Source of the DNA: Lutjanus erythropterus
Lineage: Eukaryota; Chordata; Actinopteri; Lutjaniformes; Lutjanidae
Assembly: GCA_020091685.1 (NCBI GenBank)
Contig: CM034602.1
Location: forward strand, 3,272,380-3,336,379
Direction: 5' to 3'
Length of the DNA stretch: 64,000 nucleotides
Below the pieces are notes generated by a model. That model was not told where the DNA came from. It was given only the letters and a program-made list of their open reading frames with translations, and did not search any database. Every line of letters begins with the position of its first letter. Within the stretch, counting starts at the first letter, position 1. Shown piece by piece: positions 49,005 to 59,760 of the stretch. Position numbers and translations under genes: made by a program.

Positions 49005-49031
49005 GCCCCGCCCCATCCTGTCGTGACGTCA
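49005..49031. promoter_or_regulatory. rfwd3 promoter: GC box and palindromic CRE
   Basis: GCCCCGCCCC (49005-49014, Sp1/KLF type) and a perfect TGACGTCA (49024-49031, CREB/ATF type) lie 130-230 bp upstream of the estimated exon 1 in a CpG-rich, TATA-less stretch. Motifs are seen; function is inferred. Confidence 0.5.
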
Positions 49032-49186
49032 CCGCCGAAGATCGTATGTTGACGAGATGGATCATAACCCGGTGTATGGTTGATAACATTGACCCTGTGT
49101 TTTGTTTGTATTGGATGAATGCACAGTTTGGTTTCCACAGAAACATTAACAAGAAATGTAAAGAAATGTACATTTAAAAAAATGTT

Positions 49187-49378
49187 GAAAAAAAATTCCT
49201 CATAGTAAGTTATAATTATGTGGTTAAAAAAGTCAAAATTATGAGATTAAAAAAGTCATAATTCTAAGTAGAAATTTAGACTTTTTATCTCTTTTTTTAA
49301 ACTATAATTATGACTTTTTAACTAATAATCTTTACTTTTTTATCTCATAATTATGACTTACCATGGGGATTTTTTCTT
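49187..49378. mobile_element. AT-rich palindromic element
   Basis: Outer arms CCTCATAGTAAGTTATAATT and the complement of its right end (CCCCATGGTAAGTCATAATT) match, with repeated AAAAAGTCATAATT units inward. A foldback MITE-like element between mlkl and rfwd3. Confidence 0.6.
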
Positions 49379-50099
49379 TCAGTGACAGAAATGGACTTCC
49401 ATACAAATATCATATCCACAAATCCAAATTTAGCCATTCTGAACCTCAGTCTATAGTATCTGAAAATGAAATGAAACAGTGTATTAAAACCACGTACCAG
49501 ATTCAAAAAGTAAGAAAGCTATGAAGACGACTGATTTGTTCTTCCTCTTTAATGTGTTGATTTAATTTCATCCCCCCGGTACTAATATTTAATCTCTCTG
49601 CTTCTATTAATGACTTCCTAGTTTGTATGTCTTTTTATCATTATAAATAAAAAACAATTATAAAACACGGAGTGACATGGAGGAATTTGTTTACATCAAG
49701 ATTAGACATTCTATAATAATCATGCCTAAAGACATTCTAACTAAATTTGAATGCAATAATAATAGTAAATTCTTTCTAATTCTTTCAACATTTTAATTGT
49801 TTTATTGATGTGATTGCCTCAACTTGAAGTGGAAACCATGTCTCCCAGTGGTGCAGTCTGTAAGTCTATAAACGGATGAATGTGTGATTGATCAATTGTA
49901 AAAATGGTTGGCAATTAGTCTCCTGATCAACTGCTTGATCTGTCACTGCAATGTTGCCTCTCCTTCCTTATATAGCCAATAAATAAAAATCAAAAAATCA
50001 AGTTGTATTTTTCACAATTAACAAATCAAATAAATAAAACAAATAAACAAATAAAATCAAGAGTCATACATGAGCACTCATGTTGTATCAAACACCACT

Positions 50100-50105
50100 T
50101 TTATT
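50100..50105 (-). terminator. candidate mlkl polyadenylation signal AATAAA
   Basis: TTTATT on the plus strand is AATAAA on the mlkl transcript, followed downstream by a stretch with several TG pairs. Confidence 0.45.
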
Positions 50106-50672
50106 CACAGAGAGAATTTGTGGTCATGGTAGTAAACATAAAGGCTAAAAGATAAAAGCAAACTTTAAAAACAAACCCGACTTTTCAAAGACATGTAGTT
50201 GTTTTTTTGTGACATTTAAAAAAAGAGAATCTGTTGTAATATTGAGTCATACCACCAGGTGGAGGCCTTTTCAGTTTCATGAGAGTGAGAGCAGCCTGCA
50301 GAGCTAGTGTTTTTCTCAGGTTTGTGCGTGTGTGGCAGTTTTTTAAACTGCTTGTGAATGAGCAGAGCATTAAACAGGGTAGTGAAGACCTGTGTTTCTG
50401 AGATTGATACGTGCTGTAAAATATAGTTTTATCATCTTTGGGCTCTCTGGTTTCCTCTGAAATGACCACCAGCTCTAAAACAACAACAGTATGCGATGCT
50501 TGTCCAAAAGTTACAGTAAACTGAAATGCAAATTTATGGCTTTTTGTAAACTTTCTTGTGGATTATAAGCTAGTTTTTCTGTTTCTCCATTTTGTGACTT
50601 TACAGTTCTATTTCTCTTCCTGAGGATGATCAGAGTCCTGCTGATGAAGACGCAGAGGGATGAAGAGTTGTT
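50100..50672 (-). other. mlkl: mlkl 3' UTR
   Basis: About 570 nt from the stop codon to a candidate AATAAA (complement of 50100-50105). Nothing conserved recognised within it. Confidence 0.5.
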
Positions 50673-50719
50673 CTACTCCTCTAACTGTGCCACCATGCTG
50701 TGCAGTTTATCCACGAGCA
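50673..50719 (-). CDS. mlkl: mlkl last coding exon
   Basis: Completes Val467, then [14 protein letters not shown] and TAG stop at 50675-50673. Human ends DEILKKLSTFSK. Acceptor CACAG. Confidence 0.9.
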
Positions 50720-53700
50720 CTGTGGAAGAGAAAAATACAGTCACAATTTATTTTGATATAATTTACAGAGATGCTGCTGTTACCACCTGTGAGCCCCTGG
50801 ATGCAGTTTACGACTCTGCTCTTAGATTCATCACATCATACCTACAGTATCCATCACTGTACTCTATAAAAAGAAATTGTGGACCAACACTGGCAATTAT
50901 TTATCTATAAAGCGAGCGCTCCTAAACAAATTACCAACTTACTTTACCTCACTGTTACACCTCAGGACAGGATCTTATCAAACCTGCTCTCAGGATTGGA
51001 TAACTTGAAATGCAATTTAAATCTTGAGTCTCTGATAACTTTATGAGAAATTCTAATATTCTTACATGTACATGCTTTAACTAGGAATAATCTGTTAGGG
51101 TTAGGGTTAGGGGTCTCATTATCTGTCTTATTTCTTATTATCGTTCTGTTTTTTCCTGTTTTGTTAGAAGATTGTATTGTAAAACACATTAAAACCATTA
51201 TGTTGTGTCATTTTTTCAGGGACCTGTACCAAACTAAGTTGTTGTTTTTTTTTAATCTAGAGAATGATGTGTTGTCCAGGACACCTCTGCAGCACCACAA
51301 TATTTGATTAAAAATGACATTTTGACACATATTTTGCCTTGACAAATATTGTGCATCCTGCAGTTTGGTAGACCATATTACAATTTCAATAAAGGTTTTG
51401 ATTAATTGCTCAGTGAAACAGCAAAGAGAGGATAAGACTGCAGTGCAGTGCAGCAGTATAGTTATGGCAGGAGTTGTTGGTCTACCACTGCCTTGAACGG
51501 TTAGTTTGTTTGCGCAACTTTGGCAAATCTGAAAAAATCCTGAAAAAACACCGAAGTCATATAATAACACAAACAAAGTAACCAATCGAGGCAGCGGTAG
51601 ACCAACAGCTTCTCGTTCTGTGAGATGAAACTGATGATTTTGTCAAAGCAGAGGGTGATATTTGACTGTGACAGTGATTGTATTTACCTCCAGCTGATGG
51701 TCTCTGGAAGCTGTCATAGGCCCGACAGGTGTCGATCAGATGTCCCAGATGTTCAGGACAGTCATCAGGGAGCGGCTCCTGATATTTCTCTTTGCACACT
51801 TTCTGATAGATATCGTGACTCGACCAACCTGGAAGAAAAGCGAGAACAAATCAAGAACAGAAGTCGAAGCCAATCATCACGTAGTTTACCTTAACTGTAT
51901 TAAGTATGTATTTAGAACACGGGAGCTGCTGGTCCACCACTGCCTCAATCTGTTAGTTTGTTTGTGTTGTTTGTGCGACTTTGTAAAATCTGAGAAAACA
52001 CGTTAAACCACTGAAGTCACACAATAACACAAACAATCTAACCAATCAGCAGCGGTAGACCAGCAACTCTTGTGTTCTGTGAGGTAAAATTGATGTTTTA
52101 TGATCCGTAACCTTAATTAACAGTTTTCTGAGTTTTAATGTTTGCCTGCATGGTAGGTAACATGCAAAAGACAATGAACTGCTCTCATTGGACCATCCTG
52201 CATAAATAAAAGCTGAATGAATGAGCAAATTAAAAAATTAATGATTTCGATAGTAGTGATTATAAATAATTGTCAAACAGAACACCAAGATTTCTTGCAA
52301 AAAAACAGATTCTCTAACATGGAACTATTAGACCTCTGTCTCTCTATTAGTTCTCTGTCAAAGAGGAAACTTCACAGCTGCCTGTGAAGTCTAAAGCAGG
52401 TGAGAGCTTGATGCTGAGAACCGTGTGTTTGACTGGATGTTGATCGCTGTGTTCTGCAGATACTCACCATCAAATGGTCTCTTCCGGGTTGCAACTTCCC
52501 ACAGGACGATTCCAAAGCTGAAAGACAACATTTACAAGTTAGTGAGTGCTGTTTTTATTTTATTTTATTTTATTTTATTAAAGTTGCCCTCCAGTCAAAA
52601 ACGTGTCTGTGCTGAGTTTGACACTAGAGGACTGTTTTTACATTCATCTGCTGAAGGGGGAAAGTTTCTCTGATCTCCGCTTAAACCTCAGTTTAACACC
52701 TGGGTGCACCTGCAGGATTCTGTGACATCACAACTAGTTTGGGACCAATCACAGTTCAGTATGTAACTTTAATATGTGTGATGTGTCCAGTAGTTAAACA
52801 TTTGCAATGACCAATAAGAATGCAAACAACTATGTTAATAATTTTAATGTTGTCATTAATAAATCATTTACTAATGCTTTACATAAACCATTAATAAGAA
52901 GAACACCTGGGTTGCCAGGTTGGTGTTTAATCCCCTCCAGCAGGACATTTACTTTGTCCAGCTGGAGACCCACTAATGAACTGTTTGAGTGTTTGGAAAA
53001 CATCTGCAGAGCATCTGGACCAAAAATAATTTATTAGCAACTTAATAGCATTTACAACTGCAAAACTGATTTTAAGTAAAAGTAGTAATACTACACTGTA
53101 AGAAAAAATATTCACTACAAGTAAAAGTCCTGCAGTGAAAATGCTACTTAAGTGAAAGTATGTAGGTATAAACATGAAAATGTGAAAAGTATTAAAAGTA
53201 AAAGCACTCAGAGCAAAAAAATATTGTATATGATGTCATTAGATGATTCTGACTCATGCATTAATGTAAAAGCGGGATTTTTCTGTTGCAGTTGGTTAAT
53301 TAATAATTAGAGTAATTGGTTGGTTGGTATCTGACCTGTACATCTCACACTCTTTGCTGTACTTGTGGTTGATGTCGTTGAGCATCTGAGGAGGAGAGTA
53401 ACACAGCGTCCTGATCTCTTTGTCCTTCGTTGACTTCTTCAGTGACGTCTCGGTTTTTGCCAACTCAAAACCTCCCAGCTGAACACAAAAACGACAATGA
53501 CGTCAAGGCTCTATTCATTTTCACCAGCCCCTTAAATCCCAACATGCACTGGCCTCCGTACCTTGACTGTGTAGCCTTTAGCCACGAGGAACTTGCTGCT
53601 GTTGATGCATCCATGAACCTTGGATTTTATTTCTGTCTGGTGCAGTCTAAGAGACAACAGCGATAATCATCATTACAGCCCTTTCGGTCATAAAAAAAAT

Positions 53701-56700
53701 GATGTAACAACAAGAAGAAAACAAGAAGAAATGGAGACTTGAACGTGGAGAAAAAATGAGGTTCAGTTAGATTTGCACAGAAAAAGTCATCCTGGAACCT
53801 TCAGAAAGCAACTTTTTACTTTTACAATTTGAGTAAACTTCAGAACCTGCAATTTTTCACTTTTACTGCAGTAAAGAAACTGAATTAGTACTGCAAGTCT
53901 TTGTTTTACACAAGTGTCTGTAACACCCCATTACCATGACTCACATCCAAAATGTTAGATGCAAAACAGAATTTTACTTCTTTATAATTTTCTGCGCTCT
54001 CTGTTTCATAATGTCTCCTACACGTCAAAGAGACAGACGTACTGTACAGAGTTACTGTCGACTGACCTGTAGAGTCCTTTTGCTGCGTCCAGACACATAC
54101 AAGCTTTCCTGGTCCAGGACAGCTTGCAGTCAGAGTCCAGAACCTGCCGCAGACTTCCCTTCTCGCAGTACTCCATGATGATGAGGAACTGAGGGCTGGG
54201 TCCTGCAGGCGGTCACAAGGTCACATCATCATCATCATGACTCATCACTTTAAAGGTGCATTGTGCCTGATATTATGTCGCTCACCGTCCTCGTCCTTGA
54301 CACAGATGCCGAACATTCGCAGGATGTTGGGCGACTCAAACCGCCTCATGGTTTCAACTTCCTTATTGAAAACAGACCGCACTTCCCTACACATGGAGAC
54401 AGTGTTTGTTTGGACAATGAATATGGGACAGTTTCACTCGGTCACAAAGGAGCAGTGTACACAAGTCTAAATCTTGATTCATATTTTTTAAACTCTCTAA
54501 ATTGTTTGTCCCCAGTTTAAGCAACAAATGCTGGGAGATTATCCTCGGTGTTTATTGAGGAAAAGGTTTGGAGACTGACTATTGAATCTAAGTGCCTCAT
54601 CATTTGAAACGTACGGCCAGGCTGCAGAATTTAACAAACTGGGAGTGGGAACATATCAGATAGTGGGACCTTCTGGTTGTAACAAATCCAGAGTTTAAAC
54701 TTTGCACAGGCAGGAATAATGATGGTAAAGAAAAAGTAAAAAGTAAAATCATAACAGCATTATTCTCCAATTTTCCTATTTTCCTGCATTTTAATTCAGT
54801 ACTGTCCTGAAATGTGGTACAGACTTTGGGCTGGTGTTCAGTGAGTCGATGTATCTCTTGATGGCCACCGAGAATCCGCGGTACTCTCCTCTGTAGACCT
54901 CTGAGGTCGGCGTCGTCATGAAGGGCTTTTTGGGATGTTCATACTGCAGCTCGTCTGGTCTGATCATCCGGATGACTTCATCAGTGATGCTGGGCTTATC
55001 CACTGTAAAAACACATGGACACAAGTTAATCTGATACCTGCCATGCGACTTGTTAAAATGTCCTTTTAACCAGTAAGGGGTGATTTTTTTGGCCACCTGG
55101 GGGCAGCAGATACAAGTCTTGAACCATCATTGACTTATTATGACCTTTAAAGCTGCTTCTTTCCAAGTGGGACGTAAATAAATACAAATACTTTACTGTA
55201 CTTAAGATTTTCAGGTATCTGTACATATTTTGCTGACAACTTTTAATCTTTACTCCCTGAATTTTAACACAAATATCTGTACTTTCTATTCCAGGCTTGT
55301 TACTTCAGTTTTTAATGTATTATGTTTAATGTTTAGTGTAATTTTTCATTATTTTTTTTGCATCATTGTGCACTGCCTTCCCAAAATCAAGACTGATTTC
55401 AGCCTAAATGGATGAGACAATGAAAAAGATGAAAAAGCTGCGACAGGACTAAAAACAAAGAAAAAGACGGAACAAGACAAAAAACAACAGAACAAAAAAA
55501 GCAATATGCAATAATGCAATAACTTGAAAAACAATGTAAAAGACGTTAACAAAACAAAAGAACAATGTAAAAAACATACAGTATCCTGAGCGCAGTCGGA
55601 CCTTATATTAGAGCGACCCACTTGTGACGCATGTTTGTGTTTTATATTGTTTTAGGTTTCCATCCTGAACACTGAACAGGACAGCTGAAGTGAAGGAAAC
55701 GGGGAAAGAGGAAGTCTGAACAGGTTTGAGAGTGAGAGCAAGCTGAAAACGCGTGATGAACCAGGGAAAGAAACACGTCAAACAACCAATCAGAGCAAAG
55801 TGAAGCAAGCCGACTCACTGTGTCTGCAGTCAGCAGCTGGGCGAGCTCGAGGGAGAAAAGTCATTTTTTAAACACAACTCTACATTTATTCATGCTTCAC
55901 AGAATAACAGACACTAAAAATACCAGCGGATTAAAAATACTATAAATTGTATTAGTATCAGTCTTGCTTTGCTTCTTCTACAGTAACAACACTGATGCAG
56001 AAGCTTGTGTGTCTGTAAAGTTGTTTTCCCACAGAATCATACTGACATATGAGTGTTTACTCACAGATGTCCACGACTTTTTCCACGTTGAGTTTGACTT
56101 CTTCAAATTGTCTCAGCATGGCGTCAGTTTTCTCCTGCTGCTCCTTCATGTAGTCCAGGAGCACTGAGGGACAAACACTGATGAAACAGACCAGCCTCTC
56201 CGCTCTGATATAATTTGACCAGTTGAAGAGTGCTGTGAAACCTCTAGTTGAAACTGTTGACATAAATAAAGATGGACGCCCCGTCTCTAATTCCTTCCTC
56301 TGTGCAAAAATGAAGCCAAAATATCCCAGATATGAGTGCCGCCAAAAATGAATGCTTGAACAAACATTGGAGTGATAAGAACTACCTAAAATCACAGAGA
56401 CCATCTGTGGGAAAAAATTTAATTGACATGTAATTTGATGTTTTAGGCCCATCTGCTAACATTAAGGGGGCGGAGTTTATGACTTATATTGCAGCCAGCC
56501 ACCAGGGAGCGATTGCGATGTTTTGGCTTAACTTTCAGGGAGCTGTCATGTTGTACACTCTATGTATGTCAGTGGTTGAAACACACAAATGTTGAAACAC
56601 ATTTTACTTTTTCCGGACAGAATTTATGCCCCGCAGTCCTTCTATTGACCCTACAAAGAATAAATCCTTGCAGGAGAATTTGCTTTGGGATTAATAAAGT

Positions 56701-57203
56701 TTATCTTATCATATCTTATATCCTACTCTACCAAAGCAACATCAGTTTCTCTCACATTTCTTCAGCTCTGTGTCGTCCGTCTTCCCGTCCACCTCGTCTT
56801 CTGTCTGTCTGGAGGTCAGTTCAAACACCTTGTACAGCATGTTCCCCTGCTCCACCTGCAGAGCTCCAGACAGAACCTGGAAGGCATCATTGAGACGTTC
56901 GTTCACGCTGGCGAACTCGTCTCCGTGGCTGCTGGAGTTCAGGATCCGCTCCACCCAGTTGGCCAAAGTATATTTCTTGATGAGCTCCTGAGCTGACATC
57001 AGGGTGATGGAGAGTTCCCTCAGAGCTTGCTCTACTTCGGCAGAGTTTTGTATCTGCTCTCTCTGTTTAATGGACCTCACCAGCTCCTCCAGGGCTCTGA
57101 CTCTGTCACAAACACGCCGGCAGCGCTTCCGATTGGCCTTCACATTCTCCACCAGGGTGTAGATCTGTGTGGCGATGGACAGGATGGGATCTACGAAGTC
57201 CAT
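50673..57203 (-). CDS. mlkl: Mixed lineage kinase domain-like pseudokinase (necroptosis effector)
   Basis: Coding exons: 57203-56756, 56163-56065, 55836-55819 (candidate microexon), 55002-54825, 54386-54286, 54202-54067, 53646-53562, 53478-53336, 52517-52468, 51828-51688, 50719-50673. Together they give 481 residues (475 without the microexon; human 471). Residues 1 to about 150 are the four-helix bundle ([20 protein letters not shown] ... [10 protein letters not shown]), about 151-190 the brace helices, and about 215-470 the pseudokinase. VAIK is kept (Lys237). The catalytic loop reads HGCINSSKF, with no HRD aspartate, and the DFG place reads GFE (358-360), as in human MLKL. The activation loop keeps a Thr-Ser pair (366-367). 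In mammals RIPK3 phosphorylates MLKL, which oligomerises and permeabilises the plasma membrane. All phases agree; splice signals are GT-AG, one donor (GTCTGT at 54824) being weak. Confidence 0.94.
51095..51112 (+). repeat. three TTAGGG units
   Basis: (TTAGGG)3, telomere-like but only 18 nt, in mlkl intron 11. Confidence 0.8.
51688..51828 (-). CDS. mlkl: mlkl coding exon (pseudokinase C-lobe end)
   Basis: 141 nt: completes Gly420, then [40 protein letters not shown] and QRPSAG. Human has [23 protein letters not shown]. Acceptor TCCAG, donor GTAAAT, phase 1. Confidence 0.94.
52468..52517 (-). CDS. mlkl: mlkl coding exon (50 nt)
   Basis: Completes Ser403, then [16 protein letters not shown] (human FGIVLWEIATGDIPFQ), plus one base of Gly420. 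Acceptor TTCAG, donor GTGAGT. Too short for an open reading frame search. Confidence 0.93.
52552..52580 (+). repeat. (TTTTA)n microsatellite
   Basis: Five or so TTTTA units in mlkl intron 9. Confidence 0.85.
53040..53225. mobile_element. AAGTAAAAGT-type short repeat
   Basis: TTAAGTAAAAGTAGTAATAC and AAGTAAAAGTCCTGCAGTGA are typical of a widespread teleost non-autonomous element; 53765-53935 is a related piece. mlkl intron 9. Confidence 0.45.
53336..53478 (-). CDS. mlkl: mlkl coding exon (GFE motif, activation loop)
   Basis: 143 nt: [40 protein letters not shown] and SKECEMY. GFE stands in the DFG place; the Thr366-Ser367 pair aligns with the human Thr357-Ser358 RIPK3 sites. Acceptor TTCAG, donor GTCAGA, phase 2. 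Confidence 0.94.
53562..53646 (-). CDS. mlkl: mlkl coding exon (degenerate catalytic loop)
   Basis: 85 nt: [20 protein letters not shown] and VAKGYTVK (residues 328-355). The catalytic loop reads HGCINSSKF in place of HRDxxxxN, which agrees with pseudokinase status (human HGKIRSSNF). Acceptor TTAG, donor GTACGG, phase 0. Confidence 0.94.
53765..53935. mobile_element. AAGTAAAAGT-type short repeat (second piece)
   Basis: TTTTACTTTTACAATTTGAG and CTTTTACTGCAGTAAAG link it to 53040-53225. mlkl intron 7. Confidence 0.35.
54067..54202 (-). CDS. mlkl: mlkl coding exon (pseudokinase hinge and C-lobe)
   Basis: 136 nt: [40 protein letters not shown] and KGLY. Human has [20 protein letters not shown]. 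Acceptor TGCAG, donor GTCAGT, phase 2. Confidence 0.94.
54286..54386 (-). CDS. mlkl: mlkl coding exon (pseudokinase alpha-C region)
   Basis: 101 nt: [20 protein letters not shown] and [13 protein letters not shown], matching human [20 protein letters not shown]. Acceptor TGTAG, donor GTGAGC, phase 1. Confidence 0.94.
54825..55002 (-). CDS. mlkl: mlkl coding exon (brace to pseudokinase N-lobe, VAIK)
   Basis: 178 nt: [40 protein letters not shown] and [18 protein letters not shown], with Lys237 in VAIK (human LYKGEYHRAPVAIK). Acceptor TACAG. The donor AA|GTCTGT is weak but is the only one that joins the next exon in phase. Confidence 0.91.
55819..55836 (-). CDS. mlkl: mlkl candidate 18-nt microexon
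   Basis: Preceded by a pyrimidine-rich tract ending CCCAG and followed by a consensus donor GTGAGT. Its 18 nt keep the phase (1 in, 1 out) and would add SADCRH before Met189. Skipping it also keeps the frame, so it may be alternative or spurious. The added Cys falls near PPKCMQ of human MLKL. Confidence 0.5.
56065..56163 (-). CDS. mlkl: mlkl coding exon 2 (brace helix)
   Basis: 99 nt: completes Leu150, then [20 protein letters not shown] and [12 protein letters not shown], an amphipathic coiled-coil-like helix that fits the brace region. Acceptor CTCAG, donor GTGAGT, phase 1 on both sides. Confidence 0.9.
56195..56580 (+). repeat. dispersed repeat (GGGGGCGGAGTTTATGAC)
   Basis: AAGGGGGCGGAGTTTATGAC, CAGCCAGCCACCAGGG and ATGGACGCCCCGTCTC are recurrent in teleost genomes. 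mlkl intron 2. Family name not certain. Confidence 0.4.
56756..57203 (-). CDS. mlkl: mlkl coding exon 1 (four-helix bundle)
   Basis: The acceptor TCCAG at 57206 is followed by TC then ATG. Encodes residues 1-149 plus one base: [20 protein letters not shown] ... [10 protein letters not shown] ... [16 protein letters not shown] ... TDDTELKK. Basic helical region, Cys/Arg-rich at [10 protein letters not shown] as in the human KKQCRRLGHRV. Donor GTGAGA. Confidence 0.93.
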
Positions 57204-57699
57204 GACTGGAGAGACAAGAGAGAAAGAAATCTGATCTGTGAGCCAGAGTAAACTGAAAAAAACTGAACCAACTGAACTGGATTTAAGTCAATAGAGCAAG
57301 TCTGGCTGCATAGGAAGCTGTGAAAATTGTAATTTAACACTATCTTATCAAGTCGCTATGCATAGACATTGCATGTGATTATAACTTCTTTCAAATGATT
57401 CTGAAGTAGTTTTTGTTCCTGGTAAAAATTTGTGCTATTTCAGTCCTTTCATCTCAGCATCCTTCAGTTGGATTTAGCAGCAAGCATTGCTCTATACCAC
57501 AGTGTTCTCCTTGATAATACCACCAGATAGTGCAAAGTAAGGAATTCTCTGCTTTCCTTTTGCTATCCTCCACCCAGTGCCACTATAAGGACAAGGCTGC
57601 TTATGGTTATGGTTAACAAGTATCATGCATGTATCAAAGCCCCGTATATCTTCTTCCTCTGTGACATAGAGTTCTACGAAAGCCCTGAGAGGCCATCGA

Positions 57700-57960
57700 A
57701 GAGGTGGGTCAGAGGAGGATGGACAACACCTCTCACCCCCTGCATGAGACTGTCCGCGCCCTGAGCAGCTCGTCCAGCAGCAGACTGCTGCACCCACAGT
57801 GCCAGAGGGAGTGCTACCACAGCTCCTTCATTCATTAATGTAGCACTGTTATATCTGCTGCATTACCCACTCACTCACCTCACCTTGTGCAATACCGTAT
57901 ATTTACACAGTGTAATCCTTTCTGTGCAATATTTATCCTTATCCCAGTGTGAATCCTCAC
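57700..57960 (+). mobile_element. LINE ORF2 C-terminal fragment
   Basis: A plus-strand reading MDNTSHPLHETVRALSSSSS ... RLLHPQCQREC, stopping near 57838, has the Leu-His-Pro-Gln-Cys type tail of a LINE ORF2 end and is followed by LINE-like 3' sequence. Opposite strand to mlkl, inside intron 1. Degenerate. Confidence 0.45.
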
Positions 57961-58949
57961 TGTGAAACCTCGGCTGCTGTGCAACCCAACCTACTGCTTT
58001 GTGCAATCTGTCTCTGCAAGGCAACACGGTTGAAGAGCAGGTGGGGGAACAAAAGGTTTTGCCAGGATCAATCTGGTTTTTTTTTCATCTGTGAAAACAG
58101 GAGCCAAAACTTTCTTCCACCTGTTTCTGCAAATGATCTATTTATTTTTTATTTGTATAATCATTTATCTAAGTGTTTGTTGTTTTAATACTCATTTTTG
58201 CCACAAGAGTCTGAATTGTACGTGCAGGACTCAAGTCATCAATAGAACATATGCAACATCTAAAGGCAGGCTTTTTAGGTTTAGGAAAACATCCTGGTCA
58301 ACGCCTACAGAAATTATGCTAGAGAGGTCTCTACAGTGTCACAGCTTGAAGCACAGAGATGCTAACGAAGCTGCTGGATGTGACGCGTTGAGAGCGAGAC
58401 TGAATTGGTAATTTTCGCTGGCAATACAAAAATATTTCCCAGTGATTTTTTGGAATAGCAGCATGGCAGTTTGTACTGAAACGTAAAATAATTGCTTTCA
58501 TGACAGAACAGGTCTGCTTAATTATCAGCAGCTGGCTCCATACTGAACTGGACTGACATGAATTTAATTAAAGTGACATTTTCTTCACTCAGGTGAACTG
58601 AGCCGATGTTACGTGAAGTTATCTGCAGAGAAGATTTCCCTCGAGGGCGTCCCTCCAAATCCAATCAGGAAGGCCTTGTGACACTGAGCTCAGCTTTCAG
58701 GTGAGTGAGGAGACAATTCGTCCCTCAATAATTCATGTTGATGGTGTAACGTATCGCTGAGTCACAGCTCATCACTCACATCCAGACAGACCTGCTGACT
58801 GTTTCCTTAAAACCCGTCCACACACCTCAACGTCAAAGAAAATCCAGTGTTGATTTAGGCAGATTATCTTTGTATCGAATTATGGACATTTTGCTCTCAG
58901 ACCAGAGTTATGTCATCAGACTGATGCTGCTGTCTTACAAAGTTTAAAA

Positions 58950-59398
58950 CAAGGTTATTATAGCTGATTAAAACTACAAGATGTGAAAAAATTTAAGTTG
59001 ACTGAAATAAAACTAGATGAAAGAAAAAAGGAAAATAACTGAAACAATATTGTGTATTTACAGAACTAAACTAAAATAGAAATATATATAAAACGCCCTT
59101 GTCAACACAATAAGCATGAGTCGGCTTTAGTGCATCTATTTATTGAGACTGAGATTTTTCACATGACTATGAGTCAATTGGTTGTATTATAATACATATT
59201 CTGAACTTAACTCTTGTTCCTCACAAATATTTCCATACTATCATAAAAAGCAACTACAACTGATGCTGAAACTAATAAAAACTGAACTAAAACAATAAAA
59301 AATAAACTGAAACTCACAAACCCACTCACTGAAACTGAACTGAACTGAAAACAAAACTGAAAAACTAATAAAAAATAGAAACCTTTAATAACTCTGGA
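58950..59398. mobile_element. short repeat bounded by GTTATTATAG / TTTAATAAC
   Basis: Starts AAGGTTATTATAGCTGATTA and ends GAAACCTTTAATAACTC, with ACTGAAAC/ATAAAAACTGAAC-rich body; a common teleost non-autonomous element. mlkl intron 1. Confidence 0.45.
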
Positions 59399-59660
59399 GT
59401 AAAAGCAAATAGCTACAAGGCCTCACTTATTACAGCAGAACAAAAAGATCCACAATAAGGACATTTGTATTTGCTCAGACTTGTCTTAAGATAAGATAAA
59501 CCCTTGTTCATCCCTGGAGGGAAATTTTTTCCTCAAAGACTGAAAAATAAAAACCTTTTCCTTTCATTCAAGAGTTGAATTCTAGTATGTGATGTTGTCA
59601 CACTTTACTATTAACAACACTCTAAAAACAACCAAAATAAGGAATTTAAAAAAATCTTAA

Positions 59661-59760
59661 AGGGACAGTTCAACCCAAAAACAAAACTACATATTTCTAT
59701 CCATCTAGATAGTTTTGGTGTGAGTTGCAGTAGTTCCTGCAACTATGGATGATCTTGACT
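59661..59760 (+). mobile_element. partial copy of the AAAGGGACAGTTCA element
   Basis: AAAGGGACAGTTCAACCCAA followed by ATCCATCTAGATAGTTTTGG and GTGTGAGTTGCAGTAG matches one end of 34803-35234. mlkl intron 1. Confidence 0.5.

Noticed and set aside
50626-50910. 94-codon plus-strand frame over the last mlkl exon
   Set aside because: Antisense to a well-supported exon; no homology.
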